Shown piece by piece: positions 23,201 through 36,115 of a stretch of 64,000 nucleotides of DNA (position 1 is its first letter; each line of letters begins with the position of its first letter). The notes under the pieces are model-generated. The model was given only the letters and a program-made list of their open reading frames with translations, searched no databases and had not been told where the DNA came from. The stretch lies in contig NC_066606.1 in the NCBI RefSeq assembly GCF_905475345.1, forward strand, positions 124,001-188,000. The letters run 5' to 3'. The position numbers and the translations under genes were made by a program. The DNA is from Vespula vulgaris (lineage: Eukaryota > Arthropoda > Insecta > Hymenoptera > Vespidae).

Positions 23201-25859
23201 ACTTCTACGAAGAATTCTACGAAAGGGAGGGGGATAAGAGTGGAACGACGCAAAGATTCGTTACCATTCTCCCGACGGAGACGATTCTTACGGGCATTGT
23301 CTCCTTCGACGTTCCTTCCTGTAGCCTTTTGTTGTCTACGAAACGACGATCGAGAGAAACGAAACGATCGGATCGGGGAATATTCGACTCGCTTCTCTTT
23401 CCCCTCTCTCGCTCGCTCTCTTTTATGCGAATCGCTAAAGAAACTCCTTTGAAGGAGGCCTCCCATTCTATTTTTCTATCTCTCCTTCGTAAGAACATAT
23501 TTCGAGAAACTCTTGGTTCTATTTCTCTTACCGGCACAAAGGTTGGCACATTCGAGAAACCGCTCTTCGAATCGCTGGAGTGCTACGTATTTTGCATAGG
23601 GTCGCCCTTAAAGCACTTTGACGTTGGAAAGTGGTCGGAATGCTCTTTTAGTGTCATTCTCGAGCATACATCAAGCGTTATTTTCCTACTGCAATGCCTT
23701 TCGCGTACTTCGAATTTCGCTTTGCCGTTATAACGTAATACGTTCCAAGCACATTATAACGTTTCGCGTTTGTATTTTCGTCTGGAGAAAAAATTTGTTT
23801 GACCCATTTACGGGAACGAAAAAAAAGGCGAACGTAATTTGACGATTTTGCGTCGTTTCGGTCTGTATTACTTCGGTATGTATTAATCACGACTCCTCGA
23901 TCGATTTCTTTGCATGAAAAGGAAACGTACTGTTTTTTTTTTCTCTCTTTACGACTCGTTCGGAAAATTTGGATAATTTGAATCGCAATGAATATTTTTG
24001 CCGCGTCTTAGATTCGCGACGTCGAGAGGTTCGCGAGAGTAAACGTATGAAACGTCGAAACGAAACGGAACGAAACTTGTTAGCGAGGGGAAACTTGTAT
24101 TTTAATTTAATTTCGCTCCTAGTTCGAGGAAATTCGATAAACGTTGATCTTTCGAGCACCGCTGATTACTAAATTAAAAAAAGAGCCAAGAGAAGCGTGT
24201 CGGTCGAAAGTCGGCCGATCGTACGCTCGTTAACGTTTAAGTCGACGGCCGCGGGGATTCAAAAGTCGATTCTTCGTGATGGATAATCCCGTGCATTCGC
24301 GAGTTTCGAAACGGTTTGCGCGTTCGTTTAGATGTTAAGTTCGTACCAATTACCAAAATCGGTACGATAAAAGGCGAGAATTACGTTATTATTCGAACGA
24401 GGACGCGTGGAGAGGTTCGTCCGGTACCTCGAGGCTCTTAACGAGCCACGCGATATCTCAAACTCTTGGCGTGCGTGGATCGTCGTTATTAAACTCGCTT
24501 TACTTTTATCCCTCGAGGTAATCATAAAACGTAGAAAGTATCACCTCGCATTAACGTAATTGAGCCGTAATAACGTATAATCGTTCTTCTCTGGGTACGA
24601 TAAAGTTTTTAAGCGGTACCCTGTTAGCGTTTACTCGAATTTGGCAAACTCGGGAGCACTCGCGAAGTTCGCACCGATTCCATGAAACCAGTCCACCTAG
24701 ACTCGATTCCAAACGATCCGACATGCGAAGCGACGGAAACGTATCGTTAAGAGGATTATGACGATTTCGACGAATCGTAAAAATATTTTAATAACGGAAA
24801 AGCGAGCGTAACTTTCGTACTCGTTCGATATTTCGTTTTTGACGTTATTCGATATCGTCGAACGTATTTTCCACGATGCAATCGACGCCGAACGAAAACT
24901 ATACTTCGTTTGGCCTGCCTTTCGGCTTCTCCCAACCACGAAAAGTAAAGAACCGGCTTCTCCCGGTCGAGAATCGTCGACTATACTCCTTTCTTCTCTC
25001 TCTCTTTCTCTCGTTTTCTCTCCGTATTCCATCGCGATCGAGCGTATAAACGATTTATCGTTTTTCGTTACATCATATTTTCATACCTTTGATTCGAGCA
25101 CGAATATTCTCAACGTCTCTTTCCTCGGCCGCCCTCCGAACGATCGGTAACGAATCCAAGTACTCGCTCGTCGTCCCGATTAAGCGTATTCATCGTCGGA
25201 GAGCAAGAGACTCTCGGTCGTCGATGCTCCCTTACATCGAAATTATTCGGGATTATTCCACTTTGCAGTTGGGAATACGGTCGTCCTCGCTACTAGTCGT
25301 TAATTCAAATTACTTTGCAATTAAAAAGAATCGATTCGACGAGGACTACTAAGGACGACTAAGAGGAAGAAGCGGGGGCTTGACGCGCGGGGTTTCGGGG
25401 AGAGGAGACCGGCCGAGGCAAAGGCAAAAAAGGCCACCTTGAGTCTCGAGAGAGAAAGGGACTTTGCATCGGTTTCTACTACCTTTCGCATTATACTTAC
25501 CTTTCCGTTTCCAACGATTAAGTGCCTATAAGCGGCCTCGCCCAACTTCGATTTAAATCAAGGGGCCGCATCGGACTGGAAACTCGAGACGTTCCATCGG
25601 GATCTCTCGAACATCCTGCATCTAAAGATCTATTCTTCCTCTTGATCTCTTTACGATCGCCTCGGTCTCGTATCAATTCGTTGCCGTTGCCTCGTAATTG
25701 CAATTTTCCAAAATTACGAGTCTCATTTCTTTTTTCCGTTTCGATTAGGCGACAACGCGAAAGCACAGCGATATATCCATTATCGGCGTAATCGAGCGCA
25801 TCGGAGATCGGAGGGGAATTTTTTTTTCCTTCGTCTTCTTTTTTTTTTTTTTTCTAGAA

Positions 25860-25935
25860 TCCATCTGCGAGTGTTGGTTCTCGCATTGCGCTCGCTCGGT
25901 CGATAAATCAGCTGACAGCTGTAGCAGAGAGTACG
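25860..25935. promoter_or_regulatory. Double E-box / TALE-type motif
   Basis: CAGCTGACAGCTG at 25909-25921 holds two CAGCTG E-boxes one base apart. It also contains TGACAGCTGT, close to the TGACAGCTGTCA palindrome bound by TGIF/Meis-class homeodomains. Function is inferred. Confidence 0.3.
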
Positions 25936-27984
25936 TTCTCCCGTCTTACGTTTTTCATTTTCTATTCTCTTTTATTTCGTCTTGTTGTCTCTTTTCCCTT
26001 ACCACCTATCACCCATTTCTTGCTCGTAAGTAGCGAGAATTCGTGGACAGGCGCGTAAATTGGTCCTTTAGAATCTACCAAGACCGTCGAGATTATTAAT
26101 TGGAAACGGTCGAATCAACTTTGACTCGAGACTCGCTCCTAGACTCGCTCCGTTCCGGCACCTCGCAAAACGTTTCGCTCTCTCGTAGCTCCGAGTAAAT
26201 TGCAAAAAGTATCGGAGTGCGAGTTTCTGTCCCCGGAGACTTATGGTTTAGCAGGCAAAACGACGGGCAAGACGAAGCGTCTTAACTTTACGTCCTCGCC
26301 CGTCCATTTGTTATGGTTGCGAGTCTTGTAAAAACAACTTCGAAGGTAAACGTACTCTTGCTCTTTCGCGCGAAACATCGTAAATGACTGTAACGCGTTT
26401 TCCGATCTCTTTTTCTCACTCGCTCGTACCCCTTCGTCTCGTACGTTTTCATTAGCCGACGTAACGTTATCTTTATCGGGCGTTCCTTTTTTCCGAAAGA
26501 ACTTTACCGTCCGGTGTATTAAGCTTAACGCGGGTTACACGTAAAAACGCTCGGATAACATTCGCTCGAATAGGCGAAGAAAAATGTCACCTACGATTTT
26601 ACCGAAAGTTGAACCAGGAGTTTCTGTATTAAGATCCACGAGCGCGGTAAAGTTTCGTTGACCAACGTGCACCGGTGGTGTCTCAGGGATCGTAAATCGC
26701 GCGCGCTTCTCTTCCGGTATGGTAGCGCGAAAAAGATACGTCGAAAGTACGCCGGTACGTATTTTACGTTTATTCGATCGCGGAGTTGTTTGAATCATTC
26801 ATGACCTTAGTTCGGTGCCTTGCCTTTCAACCGTAGAGAAACCTCCTGCTTTCTCGTTCTTCTTACCTCGATCTATTTTCTAGAAAGCTCGACCACCATT
26901 TCCATTACGTTTTCCAAACAATCCTTAAATTTTCATTGCGTTCCCGAAGCGTAAAGTCATCGAACGAGATAACTCGTAAAAGATAGATCGATCTTTACAT
27001 TCTGCTATTTTTATCGTAGACAAATAAACGGATCGCGTGGAAAATTTATAGCGACGCGCAGAGACGAATATGTTATTACAACCGTACGGGACATATCGGC
27101 GACTGACAAACGTCAAAATATCGCGCGAACGTAATTACGATCCACTACGATCTACTGCAATTATTGAGAAAATACGTTTGCTAAGCGAGCACGTACTCTT
27201 ACGTCTATGGATACCCCAAAACGGTATTACGTCGCATATACTTTGCGGATTTCAATGGGAGTCGATAAAACGGTAATACGGGCCCGGTTACGTCGAACTA
27301 TTATAAAGAGCAACGTGTAAAAATATTCCCCCTTTCCGTCCCAATCGTTTCGTCCAAACAATACCGCTACGAGCGACGCGAAGCCGACCGACGCTTTTAG
27401 CATTAATATGACAAATTTACATAGCTCACGGTGGTTTCCGTGTTGTCATCGGGAAAACTGCTATCGCGTCATTGGCGTTTCGATCGGTCGTTACTTACCC
27501 GATTGGAGAGTGCGCGCGCGCCTGTGTGTGAGAGAGACAGGGGAGAGAGGGAGGGAGAGAGAGAGGGGGAGAGAAAAAAGTTAGACCTTCTTGATTCGAA
27601 CGAACCGCGGAATGGTGGATCAACGTTTAATAGACATCGCTTCGTTCGTCCATCGTCGAAACACCGTACTCGACGATAATCGGTGCATTTATACCGATTT
27701 CGGTTGTCTCAATATTGACCTCTCGTTTAAAACGACCGCCATTACGGTACCGGAAATGATGACAATGCGCCTGATCGCCCCGACCGAATTTCGCGAATCG
27801 CACGACGTTTAACGTCGAGCGCAACGTTGCGGTTGCCTATATATTTCTTCCCTCTCTATTTTCGCTCGTACTTTGGGAATTTTGCAACTTGCGTGAAGGG
27901 AGGAATAGAGACTGGTAATTGGACGAATCCGAACTTGCGCGCTCTCTTTCTCTCTCTCTCTCTCCCTCTCTCCTCTCGCCAATA

Positions 27985-28080
27985 AATTATTAACAAGTGT
28001 TATCAGACCATCCGGCAGATCGGATTAAACGGATGCGCATAATTTAGTGCGATTCGTGAAACCCATTGCACTGGGCGACG
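27985..28080. promoter_or_regulatory. Candidate constrained non-coding block
   Basis: After a CT-rich tract comes mixed sequence with AATAAATTATTAAC, TTATCAGACC (a GATA-type motif on the minus strand) and ATAATTTAGTGCG. It is less CG-rich than its flanks. Confidence 0.2.
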
Positions 28081-28515
28081 TTGATACGCGATAAATCAAG
28101 GATCGTTTAAAAGCGAGATTGTTCTAAATCGAACGTAGATACCCTTTACATCCACCCTGCTCTACGATCAGTCTCGCTCGAGAAAGGTTCGTCAACTCGC
28201 TCCACCTTTCTCATTGTTCTTCTTTCTTTCACGAAGAAAAGATCTGGAAAGAGTTGGAAGAGTTCTTCCTTCTTGCCTCGATATTTCATCGGTTTTCGTG
28301 TACGTAACGGCGAAACGGTACGGGGAGTGCTCGTTATATCGGTCATACGAGCTATCGCTTATTGAAAAATTGGCAAACGTTGCCCGAGTCTCGCGTGCTC
28401 TCTGCCATTTTCCCTTTCTTTCTCTTATCTCTACATCCTACTCCGTCGTCTCTCATTATCCGATTCTGATCAAAGATCGAAGATCGTGGGTTTCGCGTTA
28501 CTTGTTGTTTCTTTT

Positions 28516-28538
28516 ACACACACACACACACATATATA
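28516..28538. repeat. (CA)n/(TA)n microsatellite
   Basis: Eight or so CA units passing into TATATA. Confidence 0.9.
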
Positions 28539-31277
28539 TCGAAGTAAACGGTACTCGAGCGATCGTTTCGTCCCAAGTATTTTTCAAACGCCCCGCATAT
28601 TGTCTCTCGTACGCGGTCTTCTTCAGCCCGAGTTTTCCTTTTCTTTTATATTTATCGGAAGAACGAGCTACCGGCGTTAATCCACCGACGTTGTTCGTAT
28701 TCCCGAATCGGAGATCGCCATAGTGTGGAAACGAAACGATTGCGAGGTTATCCGTGTGTACGCGTAATGTACGCGTGCGCGCATTAATTTCACACGCGTT
28801 GATGAATTAACGATAAAGTCGATCGAGACAATGCGGAACGCGTTGGTTGTCGCGCGCACAAATCTCGGCGAGTTATTACAACGCATAACTCGCCGCTAAT
28901 TATTAACAAATAGGGGTTGCAAGAAGCAATAACATGGGAAAATCCTGTAACCGTCGAGTCGTTTCACGATATCGTCGCTCGCGTTGTTGCGAGAAGCTCG
29001 CGATCGCGATACTCGGCGCGGACGAACGATAAATTCGTCGAGTAAAAGAGATGGTTGGTAATTTCGTTTCCTCGTGGCCCTCGTCTCGCTATCGATCCGG
29101 AATAATTTCTTGGACGTAAAGCCGCGCGACGACTCGTCTTGCGCGACGAACGTGTGGAACTCTCGTGGAAAAACGGCTCGATCCGGAGAACCTGCTCGTT
29201 TATTATTTACCTTGGGACGCGAGTTTCGGTGCGCGACAAAGTATACAGAGACTATTACGCATATACGCGATGCGTCCCCGCCTATCTATAGAAACGCGAC
29301 GTCGATAACCGCGATCGACCAATATCGGATTCGATCGGATTCACATAGTCAGGGCGTATGCGGCGAATCTCCGATAATGACGGACAAATATTTAACGACG
29401 CATCGTTTCTCCCCTCCTGCTACTCCTTTTTGTCCATTTTCGGTCGCATCGACTGGTTCGCGACTGGTTCGACCGGTACGACGTCCCTAGCGAAAGACGG
29501 GGTTCCGTCGGTGGTTCGTTCTTTCGTTTTCGTTCGTTTCGTTCGTTACCCTTTCGGACTTACTTTCCCGTATCACGTATCGTACTCGGCTTGTTTTCTT
29601 ATTTCTCTCTCGTTAACGCGCGTTGTAGCTACCTTTCGTCGGAGCTCTCGTTCGATCGGTGCCGTTGCGAGTCGCAAAAGGGTTGCAAACGTGCACGAAC
29701 GAACGGATTGCGCACGGCTGCAGCTGCGGCGAATGGCTGGAACGCTTACCCGATGCTGCTCTCGTTACGTGCATCCGTCGGAGATAGGAGCAACGTTCTC
29801 CGCGGCACGAGGCAAGACGAAATTGCGGCCCGAGTTCAGCCTCTTTTCGGTATATCTCGGATAATCGCGGGTAACGATTCGCCGATGCGCTTGAAATTGC
29901 TCTCCGACTTTCGACGTTTTTCGACTAGAAAGAAGAACGGCAGATATCCAGCTACGCGCGTCTCGTTCGGTCTCGTTCGCAGGAGCGATTCTCTCGGTTG
30001 CCGAGTCGATCGGCGATAGCAGCGCTAAAATTTCCGCTACGTTCGAAATATCCGTTCTCTTCGTTGGTCCGTACCTCGAGATCGCTCGAAACGAGCCGTC
30101 CGTAGTCCTCTAGTATTTTACTAAAGCTCGGTAATGAATAATTTAACGAGTTTATAATCTCGATCGTAAAAAAAAAAAAAAGAATGAGGAAGGATCCGAG
30201 AAGCTCGCCCGTCCGTTCTCTCTCCGACGGTGCACTCGCGACGGATAGAATCGTGGTCGTTCGATCACGTCCTCGACGCCTCGTCGCTCGTAATCGCGCT
30301 GGCATAATACGCGGTTGTTTTATCGACAGAGACATTCCAGATATTACGATTCGGTCGTAGACGCGACGCGTATGTACGTACGCGGGGATACACAGGGTGC
30401 GCGACTATTTCGTGGACGGTGTATTCTTGGCACACGCGATCGTAAATCCCTGCCGTCATAAAATTCTTCCGTAGGACGCATAGACGTTATATAGAAAAGT
30501 TAGGGGGATAAAGGTGGAGGGGAATCGATCGGATTTTGCTTCGTCCCCGTAAAGTCGATGCTTCGCCGTCTAGTCGAATATTTATCGCGCTCTGATTGCC
30601 ACGCGACGTTTTATTAGTCTCGCCGAATTTTGCCGCGAGCTGAACCGTACGCAAAAAATCGCGTCGGCGTATCGGCGATTAAGCGAGAATTGAAATTTTC
30701 TCGACGACTCCAACCACTCCGCGCGCGTGGATTTCTTTTCCTCACGCGGCCATCGAACGTTTAACGAGACTCCGAGGGAGATCGCGCTCGAAACAAATTT
30801 ATTGCGACGAGGCATCGTTGTCTTTAAAAGGACAATCGGTGTCTTTGAAGGGATCGTCGTGCTTTCTTCTATTATCCTTTTTTTTTTTTTATTATGCGCG
30901 ATTAAGCGCAACGCCGCGGAAAGCGCAAACGAGTCCTCCGTTTGTCGAGCGGAGGATTAACTGGATAACTACGCGAGCGGAGTCGCTGCGAATCGAACTT
31001 TATTCCTCGTTGCGAAGCAACGAGCTGTTTTTCGCCTAACGAAGGCTTCGCGACTGCAAAGGTCGACTTTTCGGTGCAATTAGCGGAGCGGATATTTGAT
31101 TCGTCGGTTGGTCTTTGTCGGTCGAGATGGTTATTAATGTCGTCTGGGAGACAACGATCCGTAGGCGAGCGAAAAAAGGGGGAGGGAGCGGGAGAAGCGA
31201 AGAAGTTTGAAAAGTTTCCTTCTCGACGGCGGCAAACGAGTGCGACGGCAACTTTACTCGTCGCGAATACATCGAGT

Positions 31278-31313
31278 TCTCTCTCTCTCTCGCTCTCGCT
31301 CTCGCTCTCGCTC
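31278..31313. repeat. (CT)n then (CTCTCG)n array
   Basis: A CT run passes into four copies of the hexamer CTCTCG, a CT array with regular G substitutions. Confidence 0.9.
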
Positions 31314-31993
31314 CGCAAAAGCACGAGAGACGACGACGCTGGTACGACCATTAAAATTCAAGGAAAACCCTTTTCGCGTTGGGCTAACGTTTCTAATTCG
31401 TACTCTGTAGAGGATACCTCTACGAGTCTTTGGGTAGCAACGATGGCGAGAGGTGGAAGAAGAGAGCGACGAAGGAGACGAAGAAAGAGAATGGTTAGAG
31501 GGAGATTTCTCCGCACGAAATGCGGGAGAAGTTATGGAGCTCGGACTTTCCTGGACGTTCGTTACACGCGCTGCGGAAACGAAATAACGCTTATTAAAAG
31601 GACGTGGCAAAAAAATCCAATTTACCTCGTGATTTTTATTCTGCGGAATTAAACTTAGGTCGCGGGACGGGTCGCGGTGCACGGTACCGTCGGTCGGCGA
31701 CGTTGGGGTACCGCTTGGACGACCTAGGGAAATTTAACCACCGGTCCAGAATTTCACCGAGTTTCTTTTCGGGATGATAACTCGATTAGTTTTATGCGAT
31801 TGTTACGGTTCTTTCCCGGATTTTTACGCGTTCCCATTCTCGGAAACTTTTCCGCTTTCGTGGAAAAAGTGTAAAAAGAATCGGGATAGAAATTCTATCG
31901 AGCTAATTATGTTTCCGCGATCCGTCTTGGTTTCCTACCTTTCCGGATCGAACGAAAGTAGTCTCGAGCTAATATTAATCTTGCCGAATGTCT

Positions 31994-32030
31994 ATGTGTG
32001 TGTATATATATATATATTATATATATACAC
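31994..32030. repeat. (TG)n/(TA)n tract
   Basis: TGTGTG followed by TA units, broken once by a TATT step. Confidence 0.9.
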
Positions 32031-34349
32031 AAAATGCGCGTGCGTACGTACACATGTACGCAAACATAATGAGTATGGAATACCTCTTAACCGTGATCAA
32101 AGTTTTGAAGTACCCTTTAACGAAGCAAAAACACAGATGTGCGCGTATAAAAAGCTTTTTAGATTCTATACGGGTACGCGTATTCGAAGGCATGATTTTT
32201 ACGGATACGCTCTAATGAACTCTGCATTGTAATTATTCAGGATATCATCTTTTTACACGTTAAATACACGAGTCCGAGTTTTCAATAAAGAGCGCACGCC
32301 CTATACGCGTATCTTTCTGTATCTTTTTACGTTGAAGCGGTGCATAATGAAGCGAAGGGTTCCGCTTTCCGTACTTTCTGTACGATTAAGCTCTCGGTAT
32401 CGCGGATCCTAATTAAGCCGAACGACGTAGCCCGATGTACTTTCGACGTTGTAACTTTCCAACGAAGAAAGATATCGAATCTCGAAGATTTTATTCTAGG
32501 AAGCCAATCGATTCGTCCAAATTTCCAATCGGCAGCATTATCTACTAATTTCTTGCGGACGTTTATGGGACGTTTAATCGACCGAAACGATTTCGGAGGA
32601 TCGAAGAATAAGAAGACAAAGTAGTTTTAAGAAAGGAATTGCTCGACTACTCTTTCTCGCCCGAATTAGAATCCCTTAAGAGGTTTCGTTATCTTCGACA
32701 ATACGCGTTGTTACGCGATGATCGGTCCATTGTTCTCGAAGAACGCTTTGAACGCGGAGTAGTTTGAATTATGAAGAATAAGCGCTTTGAGATTCGTCGT
32801 CGTCGTTCGAATTATGGTTTCACGGGCGCTCGTGGGTACGATCAAACGTATATTAATACGTAACGAAGCGAGACACGCGTATCCCTCTTTAGATGAGGAA
32901 GAAACCCATGAACGGATTATGCGTAGGCATTTTACTCTTTCTCTTTTCTCTCTTTCTCTTCTCGTTTCCTCCTTGAATAAGACCCACGCTACGTCTGTGT
33001 GTACACGCACATAGGTACACCACTCGTGTCTCTCATTCTCAATCGTCCAGCTCTTTTCCCGCGGCAAGCGAAGTCTAAAGCGCGTCCTCTTAAGACAAAG
33101 GACGTCTTAATTGCCACGAACCACTCGAGTGGAAGTCATTTATAAGAAATTAGTCGGGTCGGCTCGACCAGAATTCTCTCAAATCCGTGGATAGTTGTGG
33201 ATATATAGATGTCTATAGCCATCTCATTTTCGGAGATAAGCGGAGAAAACGAAGAGGGGGAGAAGAGGGGGACAAAATAATTGAAAAGTCTTCTCTCATT
33301 AAGATCAAGACGAAGGTCGAGTTTTAAGAGTACCAGTCGATCGACGATATCCGATTCTTCTCCTTCTTCTTTTCCTTTACCTTTTCTTTCTTCTTTTTTC
33401 CCTCGCTCGGAACTACTCCTTTTTACGAAATCGTAGCGAGAATCCCTTCCCGTTTTGCGCACGAAATAATATTCGTAAACTATGCGCATTAGAATTTGTT
33501 TTAACTAAAACTATATAATTGCGAGAAGAGCGGCTTCGCTTGTTTCCGGGAAAAGCAAAAGAGAAACGGAAAGCAACGTTAAGTACGGTTAAGTAGTTGC
33601 GTGAAACGGTGAAACGCTTGTACCAACACCGCCAGGAAAAACGGGCGAGAGCGAGAGCGAGAGAGTTCTCCGGCCGCTGCAAATGATCTTCGCGGCTATC
33701 GACCCTCTCTCTCTCTCTCTTAATACGACATAATTTTCCACGTCTGCCAGCTTTCTTTCGCTCTCGCAACTTTCAAGCGCGCGTCGAAGTAGCGTGTATA
33801 CGTTGTCTCGACGTTTAAGAACAAAGAGCGATATTTACTCTCGCGACCGTAGCTCTGTAAAGGTACGCAGCAATCCGACGATGCGTCGATTTGGCGCGTC
33901 GACGCGTAACGTATAAATATAGACGAATATATAAATATAATTTGGGAAAGACACTTTGCGTTTCTTAGCTCTCCAGACAAAGTTCCTCTCCGATCCGTCG
34001 GAAGATCCGTATCGTCTGATTTTACGTTCGGTACTTTTACGTTCGACGAAAGAAGATGGCAAAAGTCGTTTGGTCGTAGCAGCTGTACGCGGACGACGTC
34101 TCGTATCACCGGCGGACCGTAACGATCTCGTTCCACTGCGTCCGGCTATCTACGCTCTCCGCTACTGTCTGCGTAGACGTCGAGCTTTACCACTTATTTT
34201 TATCAGCGCTCCCACCTACCACCGTTATCGCGTTTAATTATCCTTTAATTAAGTATTATTCAAATCGCCTTAAATCTCTCGAGATATTCGAGCCATTTTT
34301 AGTATTCTTTAATTAACGTGCCAAGGCTACGTGAAAGATCGAGGAATTA

Positions 34350-34415
34350 ATTCGGGCGTAATTTATATAGGAAACATGGTGGCGGCGGCAGCGGCTAACG
34401 TAATTACCGGAAAAG
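34350..34415. promoter_or_regulatory. Candidate homeodomain-site block
   Basis: GTAATTTATATAGG at the left and the palindrome GTAATTAC (34400-34407) at the right flank a GGCGGCGGCAGCGGC core. The AT-rich homeodomain-type sites around a GC core look non-random; function is inferred. Confidence 0.25.
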
Positions 34416-35744
34416 CTTGTAACGCACTTACGTTTCGGAGAATAACGAAGCGTGCTCCATTATCGTGGCCGCAATAGTTTTTCTTTCCCCTTAGTTTTTA
34501 GTTCGCCTCTATTATTTTTCCCGTCGAAAGATTTCGCCAAGCATCCATCTATACGTCTATCGTTCGGGGGAAATCGTGCGAGAGACGAGGAAGAAAAGTT
34601 CGATCGAAGAAGAAATATTTACTTTTCATATTTCGCTTCTCCCTAACGTTGTCTTTGTGATTCGATTAAAGAGTTACGATTTCCATCGCGACGGAGACTA
34701 CTACGGAGGAACGAAGAATTGCCTTTAAAAAGTAAAAAAAAGCCGCGCAAAATTACGTCGAACTCGGAGATGGAGCGAATGGTAAAATTAGGAGACGGCC
34801 GGAGGGCTTCGGCCGCGTTCGAAGAATCCTCGGGAGTGGTTATCGCTGAAATCGAAAGATTGATATCGATGTCGAGAGGCGCGAGAGTTTCTGTACTCGT
34901 TAAATCCGAAAGTCCTTTACCAAGGGCGCTTCCAGGGAATGGAAAGGGAAAGAGGTAGTATTTGCGGCGGAAGTGCTGGAAATGGGAAATCCACTCGAGT
35001 TACCGAGCAGACGCAACGGCCGCCACTGGCACGGGTCGCCTCCAAGTGCGCGCTAGCGATAATCGAGTATTTGTTAGGAGAGAAGAAACAAAGCGTCGAT
35101 TCAAATTATTCAAATTTCTCTTTACGACGAATTCCAAATTATATTCTTTGACGAAAAAATGAAAATTGTCTTAACCCTCGACGATTAAAATATTGCGAAG
35201 GACGGAAGAAGAGCGGAGCGAAACGGAATAAAGTTTGATCGACGATCGCTTTAAACGTTAAATTATATAAATTTCACCCCCGGTGACGTATCAACTGTCG
35301 TTCGAAGAAATCTCTTCGTCCGTGGAATACGTTTGCGATTGGATTTTTAACGAAAGAGCGAGCCGAGGCGTCAATTTTATCGGGTCGCGTATCGTCTCTA
35401 CAAATATATTTCACGTAGCGCCATCGCGGTTAGCTAGATTATTCGATATCGCGTGACATCGTATCGGGAAAATAGCTCGGATCAAAAGCCAATAAATCTT
35501 CCGTTATCTTTCGGTAGATAGAAATTAATTAGGCGGCGCGTGGCTCCGGCAGGAATCGTTTTCGAAGCTCTTCGTTGATCAAAATGAGCGCGATGTGGAT
35601 GAGAACGAAGAGGGAGAGAGAGAATATCTTCAGCCGCGAGGTATTCGTCTAGTCGGATATGCCGATTCGGTGTGAACGTGGCCGAATCCTCTGCGGCTAT
35701 ATTACGAACGAAGCGGAAAACTAGTTACTTGGCCGACGTTTCCT

Positions 35745-35930
35745 CCCGGTTATTAATTGGAAAAAAGTCGGGCCGACTCCTGCCGCCACTTGCAGCAGTA
35801 TTTCCAGCGCCGTTTCTAGCATCGCCGCCGCCCCGCTATCACCGCGAGAAAGCAGCTGGGAGCGGTTGGAGACTGGAAAAGCGAGCTCATTAAAGCGATC
35901 AAATTAATTTCAACCTCCAACTTTACCCCC
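35745..35930. promoter_or_regulatory. Candidate constrained block with E-box
   Basis: Mixed, CGCC-rich sequence with a TTATTAATTGG start, a CAGCTG E-box at 35853-35858 and an ATTAAAGCGATCAAATTAAT end. Its composition contrasts with both flanks. Confidence 0.25.
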
Positions 35931-36092
35931 CTACCAAGCGCGATCTAATTATTTTTATCGGCTCGGTGAACCGTATCGCGTTCGTCGTTTGTATACAAGT
36001 CGCCCAGTGAATTTAACAGCGTATCCGGGAAAGACGCGGACGATGAATTCTTCTTGGCTTTCGAGTTTCCTCTTCTTCTTTCCTTCGTTTTC

Positions 36093-36115
36093 TTTTTTTT
36101 TTTTTTTTTTTTTTT
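36093..36115. repeat. Poly-T run
   Basis: 23 consecutive T. It could be slippage or the tail of an old minus-strand retrocopy; I saw no element body or target-site duplication. Confidence 0.9.

Larger units (their letters stand above)
23200..31270. other. Non-coding stretch, mostly plain CpG-rich DNA
   Basis: Mainly TCGA/CGAA/CGTT-rich sequence with T runs at 23932-23942 and 25827-25855 and an A run at 30169-30181. Frames at 28214-28723 (+), 29358-29864 (+) and 29952-30335 (-) are unrecognised and Arg/Ser-rich. Blocks at 25.9 and 28.0 kb are listed separately. Confidence 0.6.
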
